Origin: Polyangiaceae bacterium | Lineage (GTDB): Bacteria; Myxococcota_A; Polyangia; Polyangiales; Polyangiaceae | Length of the DNA: 64,000 nt | Assembly (NCBI GenBank): GCA_009781005.1 | Contig: WQYX01000012.1 | Span: 1 to 64,000, forward strand | Direction of reading: 5' to 3' | Part shown: positions 8,823 to 16,806 of the stretch, piece after piece | How the letters are laid out: every line of letters starts with the position of its first letter | Numbering within the stretch: the stretch's first letter is position 1 | Notes under the pieces: model-generated | Seen by the model: only the letters and a program-made list of their open reading frames with translations | Told to the model about the DNA's origin: nothing | Databases searched by the model: none | Position numbers and translations under genes: made by a program

Positions 8823-9929
8823 TTGAACTCCGAGACGACGCTTTCGACGCGCACGCCAACCGCCATCGCGCTCGATGAGACGCTTCTTTGGCTCTGTTCG
8901 ATTCCTTCGCCCATTGGTGAAGAACGCGATCTCTGCGATGCGGTGAAGGACCGCCTTTCGCGGCTGTCGCTTGCAGAGCCTGTCCGACGATACGGTGACT
9001 CGATCGTCGTCCCCGTGGTTCGCAGGCGTGAGCCCGGACGATCACACGTTGCGCTCGTCGGTCACCTCGACACGGTGCGAACGGAAAACGGCCCGGCGCG
9101 TGTCGATGGCAGGCGCTGCTACGGCGCTGGCGCGGCCGACATGAAGAGCGGCCTCGCCGTCATGATTGTCCTCGCCGAGAACGCAGTGCAACTTTTTGGT
9201 TGCGACCTGACGCTCGTTTTTTACGCTCGCGAAGAAGGTCCGTTCGCGGACAACGAGCTCGGGCCCGTGCTCGAGCAGGATCCGGACCTCAAGACCGTGG
9301 ATCTCGCTGTGTGCCTCGAGCCGTCGGACAACCAAGTTCATGTCGGCTGCTGCGGATCCATCCACGCAAGCGTCACGTTCCACGGGAAAACAGGGCATAG
9401 CGCGCGCCCTTGGGAAGGCGAAAACGCGATTACGAAGTCAGCAGACTTTCTCGCGAAGCTCCGCGCACTGCAGCCCATCGACCACCGCATCGACGGGCAC
9501 GTCTATCGAACCGTGACCACCGTCACGTTCGCGAGCGGCGGTCGCGGCCGCAACATCGTTCCGGACACGTTCAGGCTCAACGTCAATCATCGCTTTGCGC
9601 CGGACACGTCGCTCGATCAAGCGCAGAAGGATCTGCTCGCTCTGGTCGGGGATCAGGCTCACGTCGATTTCACCGACTTGTCTCCTGGCGCCATGCCGTG
9701 CGCCAGCCACCCGCTCGTGCAGAAGCTCGTTCGATCGGGCGTGCGCGGTGTGCAACCGAAGCAAGCGTGGACGGACGTTGCACGGTTTTCGGCGATCGGT
9801 GTGCCCGCTATCAACTTCGGACCAGGAGAGAACGCACAGGCTCACCAGAAGGGCGAGTCCACGGATCTTGGCCTTGTGTTCGAGGGCTTCAAGATCTTGC
9901 ACCGGTGGCTCACGAACTTGGATGCTTGA
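8823..9929 (+). CDS. dapE: Succinyl-diaminopimelate desuccinylase (M20 family)
   Basis: Zinc hydrolase of 368 residues that removes the succinyl group from N-succinyl-LL-diaminopimelate, giving LL-DAP for lysine and peptidoglycan. Metal ligands are visible in LVGHLDTV, GAGAADMKSG, the Glu pair in AREEGPF and the late His in GENAQAHQKGE. The dimerisation domain lies in the middle (from FHGKTGHSARPW). The start is TTG at 8823, supported by a good GGAGG ribosome site 7 bases upstream and by the 12-base gap from dapD. It forms a dapD-dapE operon. Confidence 0.93.
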   Translation: MNSETTLSTRTPTAIALDETLLWLCSIPSPIGEERDLCDAVKDRLSRLSLAEPVRRYGDSIVVPVVRRREPGRSHVALVGHLDTVRTENGPARVDGRRCYGAGAADMKSGLAVMIVLAENAVQLFGCDLTLVFYAREEGPFADNELGPVLEQDPDLKTVDLAVCLEPSDNQVHVGCCGSIHASVTFHGKTGHSARPWEGENAITKSADFLAKLRALQPIDHRIDGHVYRTVTTVTFASGGRGRNIVPDTFRLNVNHRFAPDTSLDQAQKDLLALVGDQAHVDFTDLSPGAMPCASHPLVQKLVRSGVRGVQPKQAWTDVARFSAIGVPAINFGPGENAQAHQKGESTDLGLVFEGFKILHRWLTNLDA

Positions 9930-9949
9930 AAAGCGGGCGGGGCAGGCAC

Positions 9950-10004
9950 AGGGGCCTGCCCCTACAACCGACAAACGAGGGGCCTGCCCCTACAACCGAC
10001 AAAC
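9950..10004. repeat. Two tandem 27-base repeats after dapE
   Basis: Two identical 27-base units start at 9950 and 9978, one base apart. Each contains a short hairpin, AGGGGCCTGCCCCT, followed by ACAACCGACAAAC. They lie 20 bases past the dapE stop. A third related motif, GTAGGGGCGG, follows at 10011. Confidence 0.8.
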
Positions 10005-10014
10005 ACATTCGTAG

Positions 10015-10066
10015 GGGCGGCCCCCCGTGGCCGCCCTTTGGGCCCATAAGCAACCGCGGGTTGCTT
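10015..10066. terminator. Two consecutive hairpins upstream of the helicase gene
   Basis: The first stem is GGGCGGCC (10015-10022) with GGCCGCCC (10029-10036). The second is AAGCAACC (10048-10055) with GGTTGCTT (10059-10066), loop GCG. They separate dapE from the helicase gene at 10095 and are best read as the end of the dap transcript, although no T-run follows. Confidence 0.5.
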
Positions 10067-10094
10067 TCGGTCGACAGCGTAGTGCGAGGTTCTC

Positions 10095-11756
10095 ATGTCG
10101 ACTTCCCCGACGCTCCGCCCCTATCAACACGAAGCCATCGAAGCTGTCCTTTCGGCTCGGCGCCGCGGTGTGCGCCGCATGGTCGTGTGCCTGCCCACGG
10201 GCGCCGGCAAGACTGTCATCTTCTCGCACCTTGCCAAGATCGCGCGCCGTCCGGTCCTCGTGCTCGCACATCGCGAAGAGCTCTTGTCGCAAGCGCGCGA
10301 GAAGATCGAGCGCGCGATGGAAGGTGCGAAGGTCGTCGCTATCGAGCGAGCCGAAGAGCGTGCCTCGCCGGATGCGAAAGTCCTCGTCTGCTCGATTCGA
10401 TCCCTTCACGAAGAGCGCCTCGCGCGCATCCTTCGCGGTCGAGACGTCGGACTCATCGTCTACGACGAATGTCATCACGCGGCCGCCTCGGACAATCTCC
10501 GCGTCCTTCATCGGCTCGGCGTCTTCGAAAAAGATTTCACGGGCACGCTCCTTGGCTTCACCGCGACCACCGAGCGTGGCGACGGCAAAGGGCTCGACGA
10601 AGTTTTCGATGAGATCGTCTATGCGCGCACGTTGCCGAGGATGGTCGAAGATGGATACCTCTCGGGTCTGCGCGGCTTCCGCATCGCAACGGCCGCCGAT
10701 CTCCGCGGACTTTCACCCGGCGGAGCGGATTTTCGCGAGGACGAACTCGCCCAAGCCATCGACATCGAAGAGCGCAACGCTTTGGTTGCACGATCGATCC
10801 AGGAGCTCGCGCGCGACCGTCGAACGATCGCGTTCTGCGTGACGGTGAACCACGCGCGACACCTCGCGCACGCCCTCAACGCGCTCGGTGTGCCCGCCGG
10901 CATCGTTCATGGCGCGATGAAGAGCGATGCACGCCGCCAGGCGCTCGCGGACTTTCGGCAGGGCCGTACTCGCGTGCTCACGAACGTTGCCGTGCTCACC
11001 GAAGGCTTCGACGATCCGGGTGTCTCGTGTATCGCCATGGCCAGGCCTACGCGCTCGGCGGGGCTCTACGCACAATGCGTGGGTCGCGGCACGCGCCTCT
11101 CGCCGGAGAAGAAGGATTGCCTCATTCTCGATTTCGTGGACTCTTCGAGTCTGAGTCTTTGCACGCTGCCGTCGCTCTTCGGCGCGCCCCGCGATCTCGA
11201 TCTCCGTGGCGAGGACGTGAGTCGCGCGAAGCGCGTCTGGGACGAAATCATTTTCGACCGACCTGGCTTCGAGCTCGAAGCGGGAGCCTTAACACTGCCG
11301 GAGATCCAAGATCGCGCCAGGAGCTTCGATCCACTCACGCTCGTCACGGATGACGAGGTGCGCGCCATCTCGAACAACGCGTGGTTCTCGCTTGGACGCC
11401 ACGGCGTAGGTCTTCACTTTCAACGAAGCACAGGGACGCCAAGTGAGGTCACGGTGCAGAAGCGCGCCGCACGCGGCAAGTGTTGGGAGATTGTGCTCGA
11501 CGGCAAGGTGATGGATCGCACGTCGCGGATGGAGGACGCAGTTTTAGCCGTTGATTACGAGATCGAACAGATGGGCCCCCTTGCTGCGGCTTCGGCGAAA
11601 CGCAACGCTGCATGGAGAAGTGCGCCTGTGCCAAAGTCGTTGACTGCACTCCTTCGCACGACACGCGCGCCTGTGCACCTCGACGAAGCGTTGAGGCTCG
11701 TCGTATGGGAGCGTGTCGTCGGCAAAGCCACAACTACGGGAACTGCGGCTTTCTGA
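10095..11756 (+). CDS. DEAD/DEAH-box helicase (SSL2/RecQ-like superfamily 2)
   Basis: SF2 helicase of 553 residues. RecA-like domain 1 has the Q-like RPYQHEAIEAV, Walker A PTGAGKT, the DECH box (YDECHHAAA) and motif III GFTATTERGDG. Domain 2 has VLTEGFDDPGVSCI and motif VI QCVGRGTRLS with the arginine finger. About 200 C-terminal residues carry no motif I recognise. The family includes XPB/SSL2-type and restriction-subunit-like translocases, so repair or transcription-associated remodelling is plausible but unproven. There is no restriction or modification gene nearby, which argues against a restriction system. Confidence 0.85.
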   Translation: MSTSPTLRPYQHEAIEAVLSARRRGVRRMVVCLPTGAGKTVIFSHLAKIARRPVLVLAHREELLSQAREKIERAMEGAKVVAIERAEERASPDAKVLVCSIRSLHEERLARILRGRDVGLIVYDECHHAAASDNLRVLHRLGVFEKDFTGTLLGFTATTERGDGKGLDEVFDEIVYARTLPRMVEDGYLSGLRGFRIATAADLRGLSPGGADFREDELAQAIDIEERNALVARSIQELARDRRTIAFCVTVNHARHLAHALNALGVPAGIVHGAMKSDARRQALADFRQGRTRVLTNVAVLTEGFDDPGVSCIAMARPTRSAGLYAQCVGRGTRLSPEKKDCLILDFVDSSSLSLCTLPSLFGAPRDLDLRGEDVSRAKRVWDEIIFDRPGFELEAGALTLPEIQDRARSFDPLTLVTDDEVRAISNNAWFSLGRHGVGLHFQRSTGTPSEVTVQKRAARGKCWEIVLDGKVMDRTSRMEDAVLAVDYEIEQMGPLAAASAKRNAAWRSAPVPKSLTALLRTTRAPVHLDEALRLVVWERVVGKATTTGTAAF

Positions 11757-11819
11757 GTCAGTGAGAAAGGGGTCGTGCGCGTCTTCTATTTGCGTTACCA
11801 AAGTAGAAGGACGCTCACG

Positions 11820-12395
11820 TTGAAACATCCATCCGCTCTCTCGCGTCTGGTTAGCGCAACGCTCGTTGCGTTCGCACTCTCGATCGCAGGCCATTCTGTC
11901 GCGGGCAATGCATCGAAAGGTGCGGCCAGCGCGCCCGTATCGATCGAGCGCGCCAAGTACGTCATTCAACTTGGCAGCATGCACAACGCCACGGGCATTC
12001 GCACGGACGATCTCGATTCGGTGATGAAGCAAGCAGCACGTGCGAAAGCGAACGCGATCCGCGGTGCGGTCGTCGTCGACGCTGGCGACAGCGCGCTCAT
12101 CAAGCGCGCCTCGGAGAAGCGGATCCCAGTTTTGCTCGTCGATGCGAACCTCACCAGTCTCACGCATGCAACGGCGAAGGACGGCGGCATTACGGTCTCC
12201 GCGCAAGTCGATCTCGCGATTCGCAAGATCCCGCAACACATTCTGCGCGGCATGGTCAGCGGCAACGCGTCGGCAAGCGACGACTCGCGTATCGGTCAGG
12301 ACGCGCTCACCGAGCTTCAAAACCGCGTCGTTGGTGGCGCCGTCGAGAGCGCGATGTCCAGCGTGGGCTCGTCGATCCACGCCCTCACCAATTAG
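11820..12395 (+). CDS. Exported hypothetical protein, about 191 aa
   Basis: It begins with a classic signal peptide (MKHPSALSRLV, then a hydrophobic run ending near HSVAG), so it is exported. The rest is a soluble alpha/beta-looking domain with Val/Ile-rich strands and no Cys. I do not recognise a family. The TTG at 11820 places the signal peptide at the N-terminus; a GTG at 11775 would add 15 residues before it. It follows the helicase gene by about 60 bases and may be co-transcribed. Confidence 0.6.
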   Translation: MKHPSALSRLVSATLVAFALSIAGHSVAGNASKGAASAPVSIERAKYVIQLGSMHNATGIRTDDLDSVMKQAARAKANAIRGAVVVDAGDSALIKRASEKRIPVLLVDANLTSLTHATAKDGGITVSAQVDLAIRKIPQHILRGMVSGNASASDDSRIGQDALTELQNRVVGGAVESAMSSVGSSIHALTN

Positions 12396-12483
12396 ACCGC
12401 CGGTCAGCGTTGGGAGGTTAGAACCCCCTATGATAATTTCTGGAGAACGTCTGTTTCACGACGTTCTTCATTGAGAGAAGTGC

Positions 12484-13245
12484 ATGATTATTGTTTTTGG
12501 AACGAGGTCTTACGGAAAGATCAACGCTTGCGGCCCGTCGCATCACACGACGAAGTTTTTCCATGTTTCATATTTGCCGCTCATTCCCGTTGAAAGCTGG
12601 CTCGTGCTCGAAAAGTCAGCGGACGGGACGATGAGAGCCATTCGGGCGCCCCTTCAATTCAAATCAATACTTGCAGCATACATGCGAGTCTGGGGGCCGA
12701 TCGCGATTCTCCTCGCTCTCGGGAGCGGCCTCTCCGCGGTGTCCGCGGCTTCGGGAGATCCGATCGCGCTCATCGTGGCCGGTATTTTGACAGGCGTCGT
12801 GGTGCTCGCGTTGCTTGCCGCGACGGTGTTCTCTTACGCCGTGCTCGGCAAGCTGTCCGAAGAAGAGAAGCGGAAGCGCGCAGTCTACGCGTTGCATCTC
12901 GGTTACCCCGTGGATCCGGCGGACATGGGTGAGGCACGAGCCAACGTTCGCAACACGCTCCTCGGGACCATCGCGGAGCGCTCACGCGGCCTCGCGACGA
13001 TGGGATATCGCTTCAACATGGATCCCGTGCAAGCGTGGCCGCACGTTGCGCTCGATCCTACCCACGCGGATGAGCATCTCGTCACGGCGGCATTCACCCT
13101 CGCTCGTCTCGAAGCGTCGCTTCCGCAGGCACCGCAGAAAATATGGATGGAGCAATTGCACGGTCAGATTTGGGACCGTATCGTCCGCTCGAACTTTCGC
13201 AGTCTCCAGGCCGCGAGCGCAGGTGCAATGAACCGTGCAGCATAG
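12484..13245 (+). CDS. Membrane protein with two central helices, unknown function
   Basis: A 253-residue protein with a short N-terminal cytoplasmic segment (FGTRSYGKINACG, then FHVSYLPLIPVESW). Two strongly hydrophobic helices follow at about residues 65-85 and 95-120, then a soluble C-terminal half of about 130 residues. The N-terminal pattern resembles the strand seen in small bacterial membrane proteins annotated as hypothetical in myxobacteria. The ATG at 12484 follows a GAGAG ribosome site. It sits just upstream of alaS without an obvious functional link. Confidence 0.65.
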   Translation: MIIVFGTRSYGKINACGPSHHTTKFFHVSYLPLIPVESWLVLEKSADGTMRAIRAPLQFKSILAAYMRVWGPIAILLALGSGLSAVSAASGDPIALIVAGILTGVVVLALLAATVFSYAVLGKLSEEEKRKRAVYALHLGYPVDPADMGEARANVRNTLLGTIAERSRGLATMGYRFNMDPVQAWPHVALDPTHADEHLVTAAFTLARLEASLPQAPQKIWMEQLHGQIWDRIVRSNFRSLQAASAGAMNRAA

Positions 13246-13297
13246 GAGCGTGCTGACGACTCACGACGAACGATCTCCATGCTAGATGGTTCGCGTC

Positions 13298-16030
13298 ATG
13301 AGCTCGAGGACTGCGTCGGACGTTCGCTCATCGTTTCTTTCCTTCTTCAAGAGCAAGGGGCACGAAATCTGCGCGTCAGCGCCGCTCATTCCGCAGAACG
13401 ATCCCACGTTGATGTTCACGAATGCGGGCATGGTCCCATTCAAGGACGTCTTCACGGGCAAAGATCGAAGGCCTTTCACGCGCGCCACCTCCAGCCAGAA
13501 ATGCATTCGTATTTCTGGCAAGCACAACGATCTCGAGAACGTCGGCGTCACCGCGCGCCATCACACGTTCTTCGAGATGCTCGGCAACTTCAGTTTTGGT
13601 GACTACTTCAAAGAGGACGCGATCCCCTTTGCGTGGGAGCTCGTCACCAAGGAGTGGGGAATTCCGAAGGAGCGGCTCGTCGTCACCGTGTTCGGTGGCG
13701 CCGAAGGCATCCCCGCAGACGACGAGGCGCACGCGATCTGGCGCAAAGTGACGGGCTTGTCGGACGACCGCATCATCCGAATTCCCGGCACACCTGGCGA
13801 CAACTTCTGGCAGATGGGCGAGACGGGTCCGTGCGGTCCGTGCACGGAGCTGCATTATTTCACAGGCGACGGCGCGCCCGCGGTCCGCACCTTCGGCGAA
13901 GAACCCACGCCAGACGGCAAGGGCTGGATGGAGATCTGGAACCTCGTGTTCATGCAGTTCGACAGATCCGAGATCGAGCCGGGCAAGTATGCGCTCTCCC
14001 CGCTGCCGAAGCCGTGTGTGGACACGGGCGCCGGCCTCGAGCGCGTGGCGAGCGTCCTTCAGGGCCGGACGAGCAATTACGACACGGATCTCCTCCGCGC
14101 GCTCGTCGACAAGGCCGCATCGATCGCGAACAAGAGCTACTGCGCGAGCCAAAGTGAGGACGACGTGTCGATGCGTGTCATCGCCGATCATGCGCGTCTC
14201 ACGGCGTTTCTCATGGCCGAAGGGATCACGCCGGACCGTGCGGGTCGCCCGTACGTCCTTCGCCGGGTCATGCGTCGCGCGATACGGCACGGTCACAGGC
14301 TCGGCATCAAAGCGCCATTTCTGCACGAGGTCGCTCTCGAGGTGATTGCGCAGATGGGAGATCAGTATCCGGAGCTCGCCGAACGCAAAGCCTTCATCGC
14401 GAGCGCAACGGAGCGCGAGGAGATCCGATTCCGCGAGACGCTCGAGCGTGGTCTGAAGATGGTCGACGACGAGATCGCACTCGTTCGCTCGGAAGGTGCG
14501 CGCGTGCTCTCGGGTGACTTCGTCTTCAAGCTTTACGACACCTTCGGCTTTCCAATGGATCTCACTGAGGTCATTGCGCGCGAGCGTGATCTGCACATCG
14601 ACGTGGCTGGCTACGAAAAGGCCATGGAGGAGCAGCGCGCGCGCAGCGAAGGCTCGAAGCTCGAAGATGAAGCCGTCGAAGACGTGTATCGCAAGGCGCT
14701 CGAGGCCGTTCGCGCATCCCAGGGTGGCAACGAAACGGCGAGCGTGCGCTTCGTCGGTTACGAACGCGAAGAAGGGGAGGGCAGGGTGCTCTTCGTCGCG
14801 AAGGGTCGAGAGCGCGCGGACGTCGCGGCGGACCGGGCGCACAAAGGCGACAAGGTTGCGATCGTCGTCGACGTGACGCCGTTCTACGGGCAGGCGGGTG
14901 GCCAAGTGGGAGACCGGGGAACGATCCAGAATGATCGTGGCCTCGTCATTCGCGTGCAGGATACACAGAAACCACTGACGGGACTCGTCGTGCACCTTGG
15001 CGAGATCGAAGCGGGCGAGATCGCCCTTGGCGACACGGTTTCGCTCCACGTCGATCATGAAGAGAGAACTGCGACGCGCCGCAACCACTCGGCCACGCAC
15101 CTCTTGCACTGGGCGTTGCGCAAGGTCGTCGGCGAGACTGCCACGCAGAAGGGCTCACTGGTCGCGCCTGATCGCCTGCGTTTCGACTACTCGTCCGGTG
15201 CGCCGCTTTTGCCCGAACAGATCACGCGCATCGAAGATCTCGTCAACGACAAGATCTTGCTCGACGCCCCCGTCGTCACCGAGGTGCTCGCACAGTCCGA
15301 GGCGCGTGCGCGCGGTGCGATGGCGATCTTCGAAGAGAAGTACGGCGACGTGGTGCGCGTGCTGACCATGACGAAGGACTCCGTCGAACTGTGCGGCGGC
15401 ACGCATGCACGTTCTCTCGGCGAGATCGGTCTCTTCAAGATCCTTTCTGACGGCAGCGTGGCGGCTGGCGTTCGGCGCATCGACGCCGTGACCGGTCTCA
15501 ACGCGCTTGCGTACGTGCGCCAGCTCGAAGACTCGGTGAAGACGGCGGCGCGGCTCGTGAAAGCAACGCCCGCCGAGCTCCCGGAAAAGATCGAAAAGCT
15601 TATTTCCCACGGGAAGAAGCTCGAAAAGGAGCTGTCGGACGCCAAGCGAAAGTTCGCCATGGGCGGCGCGGGTGGTGGCACCATCGATGATCTCGCGAGC
15701 CTTTCGCGCGCATTTTCGGGCGGCAAGGTGCTCGCTGCGAAGGTCAGCGTCGCGGACGGTGCCATGCTGCGCGAGCTCGCGGAGAAGCTTCGCGACAAGC
15801 TCGGTGACGCCGTCGTCTTGCTTGGCTCCGTCCATGGCCCCAAAGCGCAACTCGTGTGCACCGTGTCCAAGTCGCTCACCGACCGTTACAAGGCTGGCGA
15901 TCTGATCCGTCCCATCGCGCAAAAGCTCGGTGGTTCGGGCGGGGGTCGCGCGGACATGGCGCAAGCCGGCGGTACCGACGTCAGCAAGATCGACGAGGCC
16001 CTCGAAGCTCTTTACGCACTACTTCACTAA
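13298..16030 (+). CDS. alaS: Alanine-tRNA ligase
   Basis: Class II synthetase of 910 residues that charges tRNA-Ala and edits mischarged Ser and Gly. The catalytic domain is at the N-terminus (FLSFFKSKGHEICASAPLIP, FTNAGMVPFKDVF). The editing domain has the zinc motif HSATHLLHWAL and the distal CGGTHARSLGEIGLFKI. The DHHA1 C-terminal domain ends with GSGGGRADMAQAGG. I chose ATG 13298 (MSSRTASDVR) because homologous N-termini begin just there; ATG 13286 is in frame four codons earlier. The 3' end overlaps a convergent gene by 12 bases. Confidence 0.97.
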   Translation: MSSRTASDVRSSFLSFFKSKGHEICASAPLIPQNDPTLMFTNAGMVPFKDVFTGKDRRPFTRATSSQKCIRISGKHNDLENVGVTARHHTFFEMLGNFSFGDYFKEDAIPFAWELVTKEWGIPKERLVVTVFGGAEGIPADDEAHAIWRKVTGLSDDRIIRIPGTPGDNFWQMGETGPCGPCTELHYFTGDGAPAVRTFGEEPTPDGKGWMEIWNLVFMQFDRSEIEPGKYALSPLPKPCVDTGAGLERVASVLQGRTSNYDTDLLRALVDKAASIANKSYCASQSEDDVSMRVIADHARLTAFLMAEGITPDRAGRPYVLRRVMRRAIRHGHRLGIKAPFLHEVALEVIAQMGDQYPELAERKAFIASATEREEIRFRETLERGLKMVDDEIALVRSEGARVLSGDFVFKLYDTFGFPMDLTEVIARERDLHIDVAGYEKAMEEQRARSEGSKLEDEAVEDVYRKALEAVRASQGGNETASVRFVGYEREEGEGRVLFVAKGRERADVAADRAHKGDKVAIVVDVTPFYGQAGGQVGDRGTIQNDRGLVIRVQDTQKPLTGLVVHLGEIEAGEIALGDTVSLHVDHEERTATRRNHSATHLLHWALRKVVGETATQKGSLVAPDRLRFDYSSGAPLLPEQITRIEDLVNDKILLDAPVVTEVLAQSEARARGAMAIFEEKYGDVVRVLTMTKDSVELCGGTHARSLGEIGLFKILSDGSVAAGVRRIDAVTGLNALAYVRQLEDSVKTAARLVKATPAELPEKIEKLISHGKKLEKELSDAKRKFAMGGAGGGTIDDLASLSRAFSGGKVLAAKVSVADGAMLRELAEKLRDKLGDAVVLLGSVHGPKAQLVCTVSKSLTDRYKAGDLIRPIAQKLGGSGGGRADMAQAGGTDVSKIDEALEALYALLH

Positions 16031-16360
16031 GCGAAGCAGCGTACGTGGCTTCGACCGTGCGAGCGGCCGGATCGGACCGTGTCCCGTCGTCAAGTACGAT
16101 GTTAGGCCCGCAGGCACGGGGATCTCGCGTGTCGCATGTCCAAGAAATGACCCGAGCGCCACGCCTACGACCCCCGCTTGCTCGAGGCTACCAAGCTGCG
16201 CATCGACCAAGATCACGGGCCGCCCGTCGATTCGGCATAGCCCGCCTTTTCCGGCCAGCGCCGATTCGAAGGGCTCCACGCGAACTTCCACGCCCGCGTG
16301 AGCGGCCAGATCCGACAGCGCCTCGATCGCCTCGTCCGATGTCACGATCGCATCGTACAC
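16019..16360 (-). CDS. Conserved small hypothetical protein, 113 aa
   Basis: A compact 113-residue protein whose core GGLCRIDGRPVILVDAQLGS followed by a hydrophobic helix has the look of a conserved metal-independent fold, but I do not recognise its function. The start is the GTG at 16360. It is convergent with alaS and overlaps its end by 12 bases. Its composition fits neighbouring genes rather than an antisense artefact, because most of it lies outside alaS. Confidence 0.6.
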   Translation of the reverse strand: MYDAIVTSDEAIEALSDLAAHAGVEVRVEPFESALAGKGGLCRIDGRPVILVDAQLGSLEQAGVVGVALGSFLGHATREIPVPAGLTSYLTTGHGPIRPLARSKPRTLLRLVK

Positions 16361-16383
16361 GAAGCCCGGTTACTTTCCGTCTA

Positions 16384-16528
16384 AGAGCGTGTAGGGCAGC
16401 CTGCTGCGCGAATCGATTCGTCGGTTGGGCGCTGCGGTGCCTGCGCATGTACGAAAAGTACACTTACGCGGGCTCCTCGCGCTCCGCCCTAGCCTCGATT
16501 CGCTCGCGACGGCTGGTAAACATGCTCT
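16384..16528. repeat. Palindromic repeat, type A (copy A1)
   Basis: The unit opens with AGAGCGTGTAGGGCAGCC and closes with GGCTGGTAAACATGCTCT. The interior carries GCTGCGCGAATCGATTCG, GTTGGGCGCTGCGGTGC, a central CGTAC-like hairpin and GGGCTCCTCGCGCTCCGCC. The next copy starts two bases later. Its left arm is complementary to the right arm of the next copy rather than to its own right arm. Confidence 0.85.
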
Positions 16529-16529
16529 A

Positions 16530-16719
16530 AGAGCGTGTAGGGCAGCCTGCTGCGCGAATCGATTCGCTTCGATGGCGCCTTCGGCGCTGCCCGGCCGCCT
16601 ACGGCGGGACCTCAGGTGGGCGCTCGGGTGCCTGCGCACGTACAAAAAGTACGCTTTCGCGGGCTCCTCGCGCTCCGCCCTAGCCTCGATTCGCTCGCGA
16701 CGGCTGCCCTACACGCTCT
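16530..16719. repeat. Palindromic repeat, type A (copy A2) with an inserted module
   Basis: A 190-bp copy with perfect 18-bp terminal inverted arms: AGAGCGTGTAGGGCAGCC at 16530-16547 and its complement at 16702-16719. Relative to the other copies it contains an extra segment (about 16575-16613) made of two small hairpins, GCGCCTTCGGCGC and CCGCCTACGGCGG. The same segment is found inside the type C repeat at 38477-38516. Confidence 0.9.
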
Positions 16720-16806
16720 AAGCTGCGCTGTCTTCTTTCTGGGGTTGCGTCATTCGGAAGAATCGACGACCCTTGGTCGCCGCGGGGAACCGTCCCCGCC
16801 AGCTCA

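Noticed and set aside
9950-10004. Tandem repeats as a CRISPR array
   Set aside because: Only two full units with a one-base spacing and no variable spacers or cas genes.
10095-11756. Helicase gene as part of a restriction or defence island
   Set aside because: No methyltransferase, nuclease or other defence gene is adjacent, and both neighbours are housekeeping or envelope genes.
13376-15109. 577-codon minus-strand open frame
   Set aside because: Lies fully within alaS, whose motifs are complete. GC-rich codon bias makes such antisense frames common.
16425-16721. Short open frames inside repeats A1 and A2
   Set aside because: The same peptides (LRGLLALRPSLDSLATA-like) appear wherever the repeat occurs and have no ribosome sites; they are by-products of the repeat sequence.
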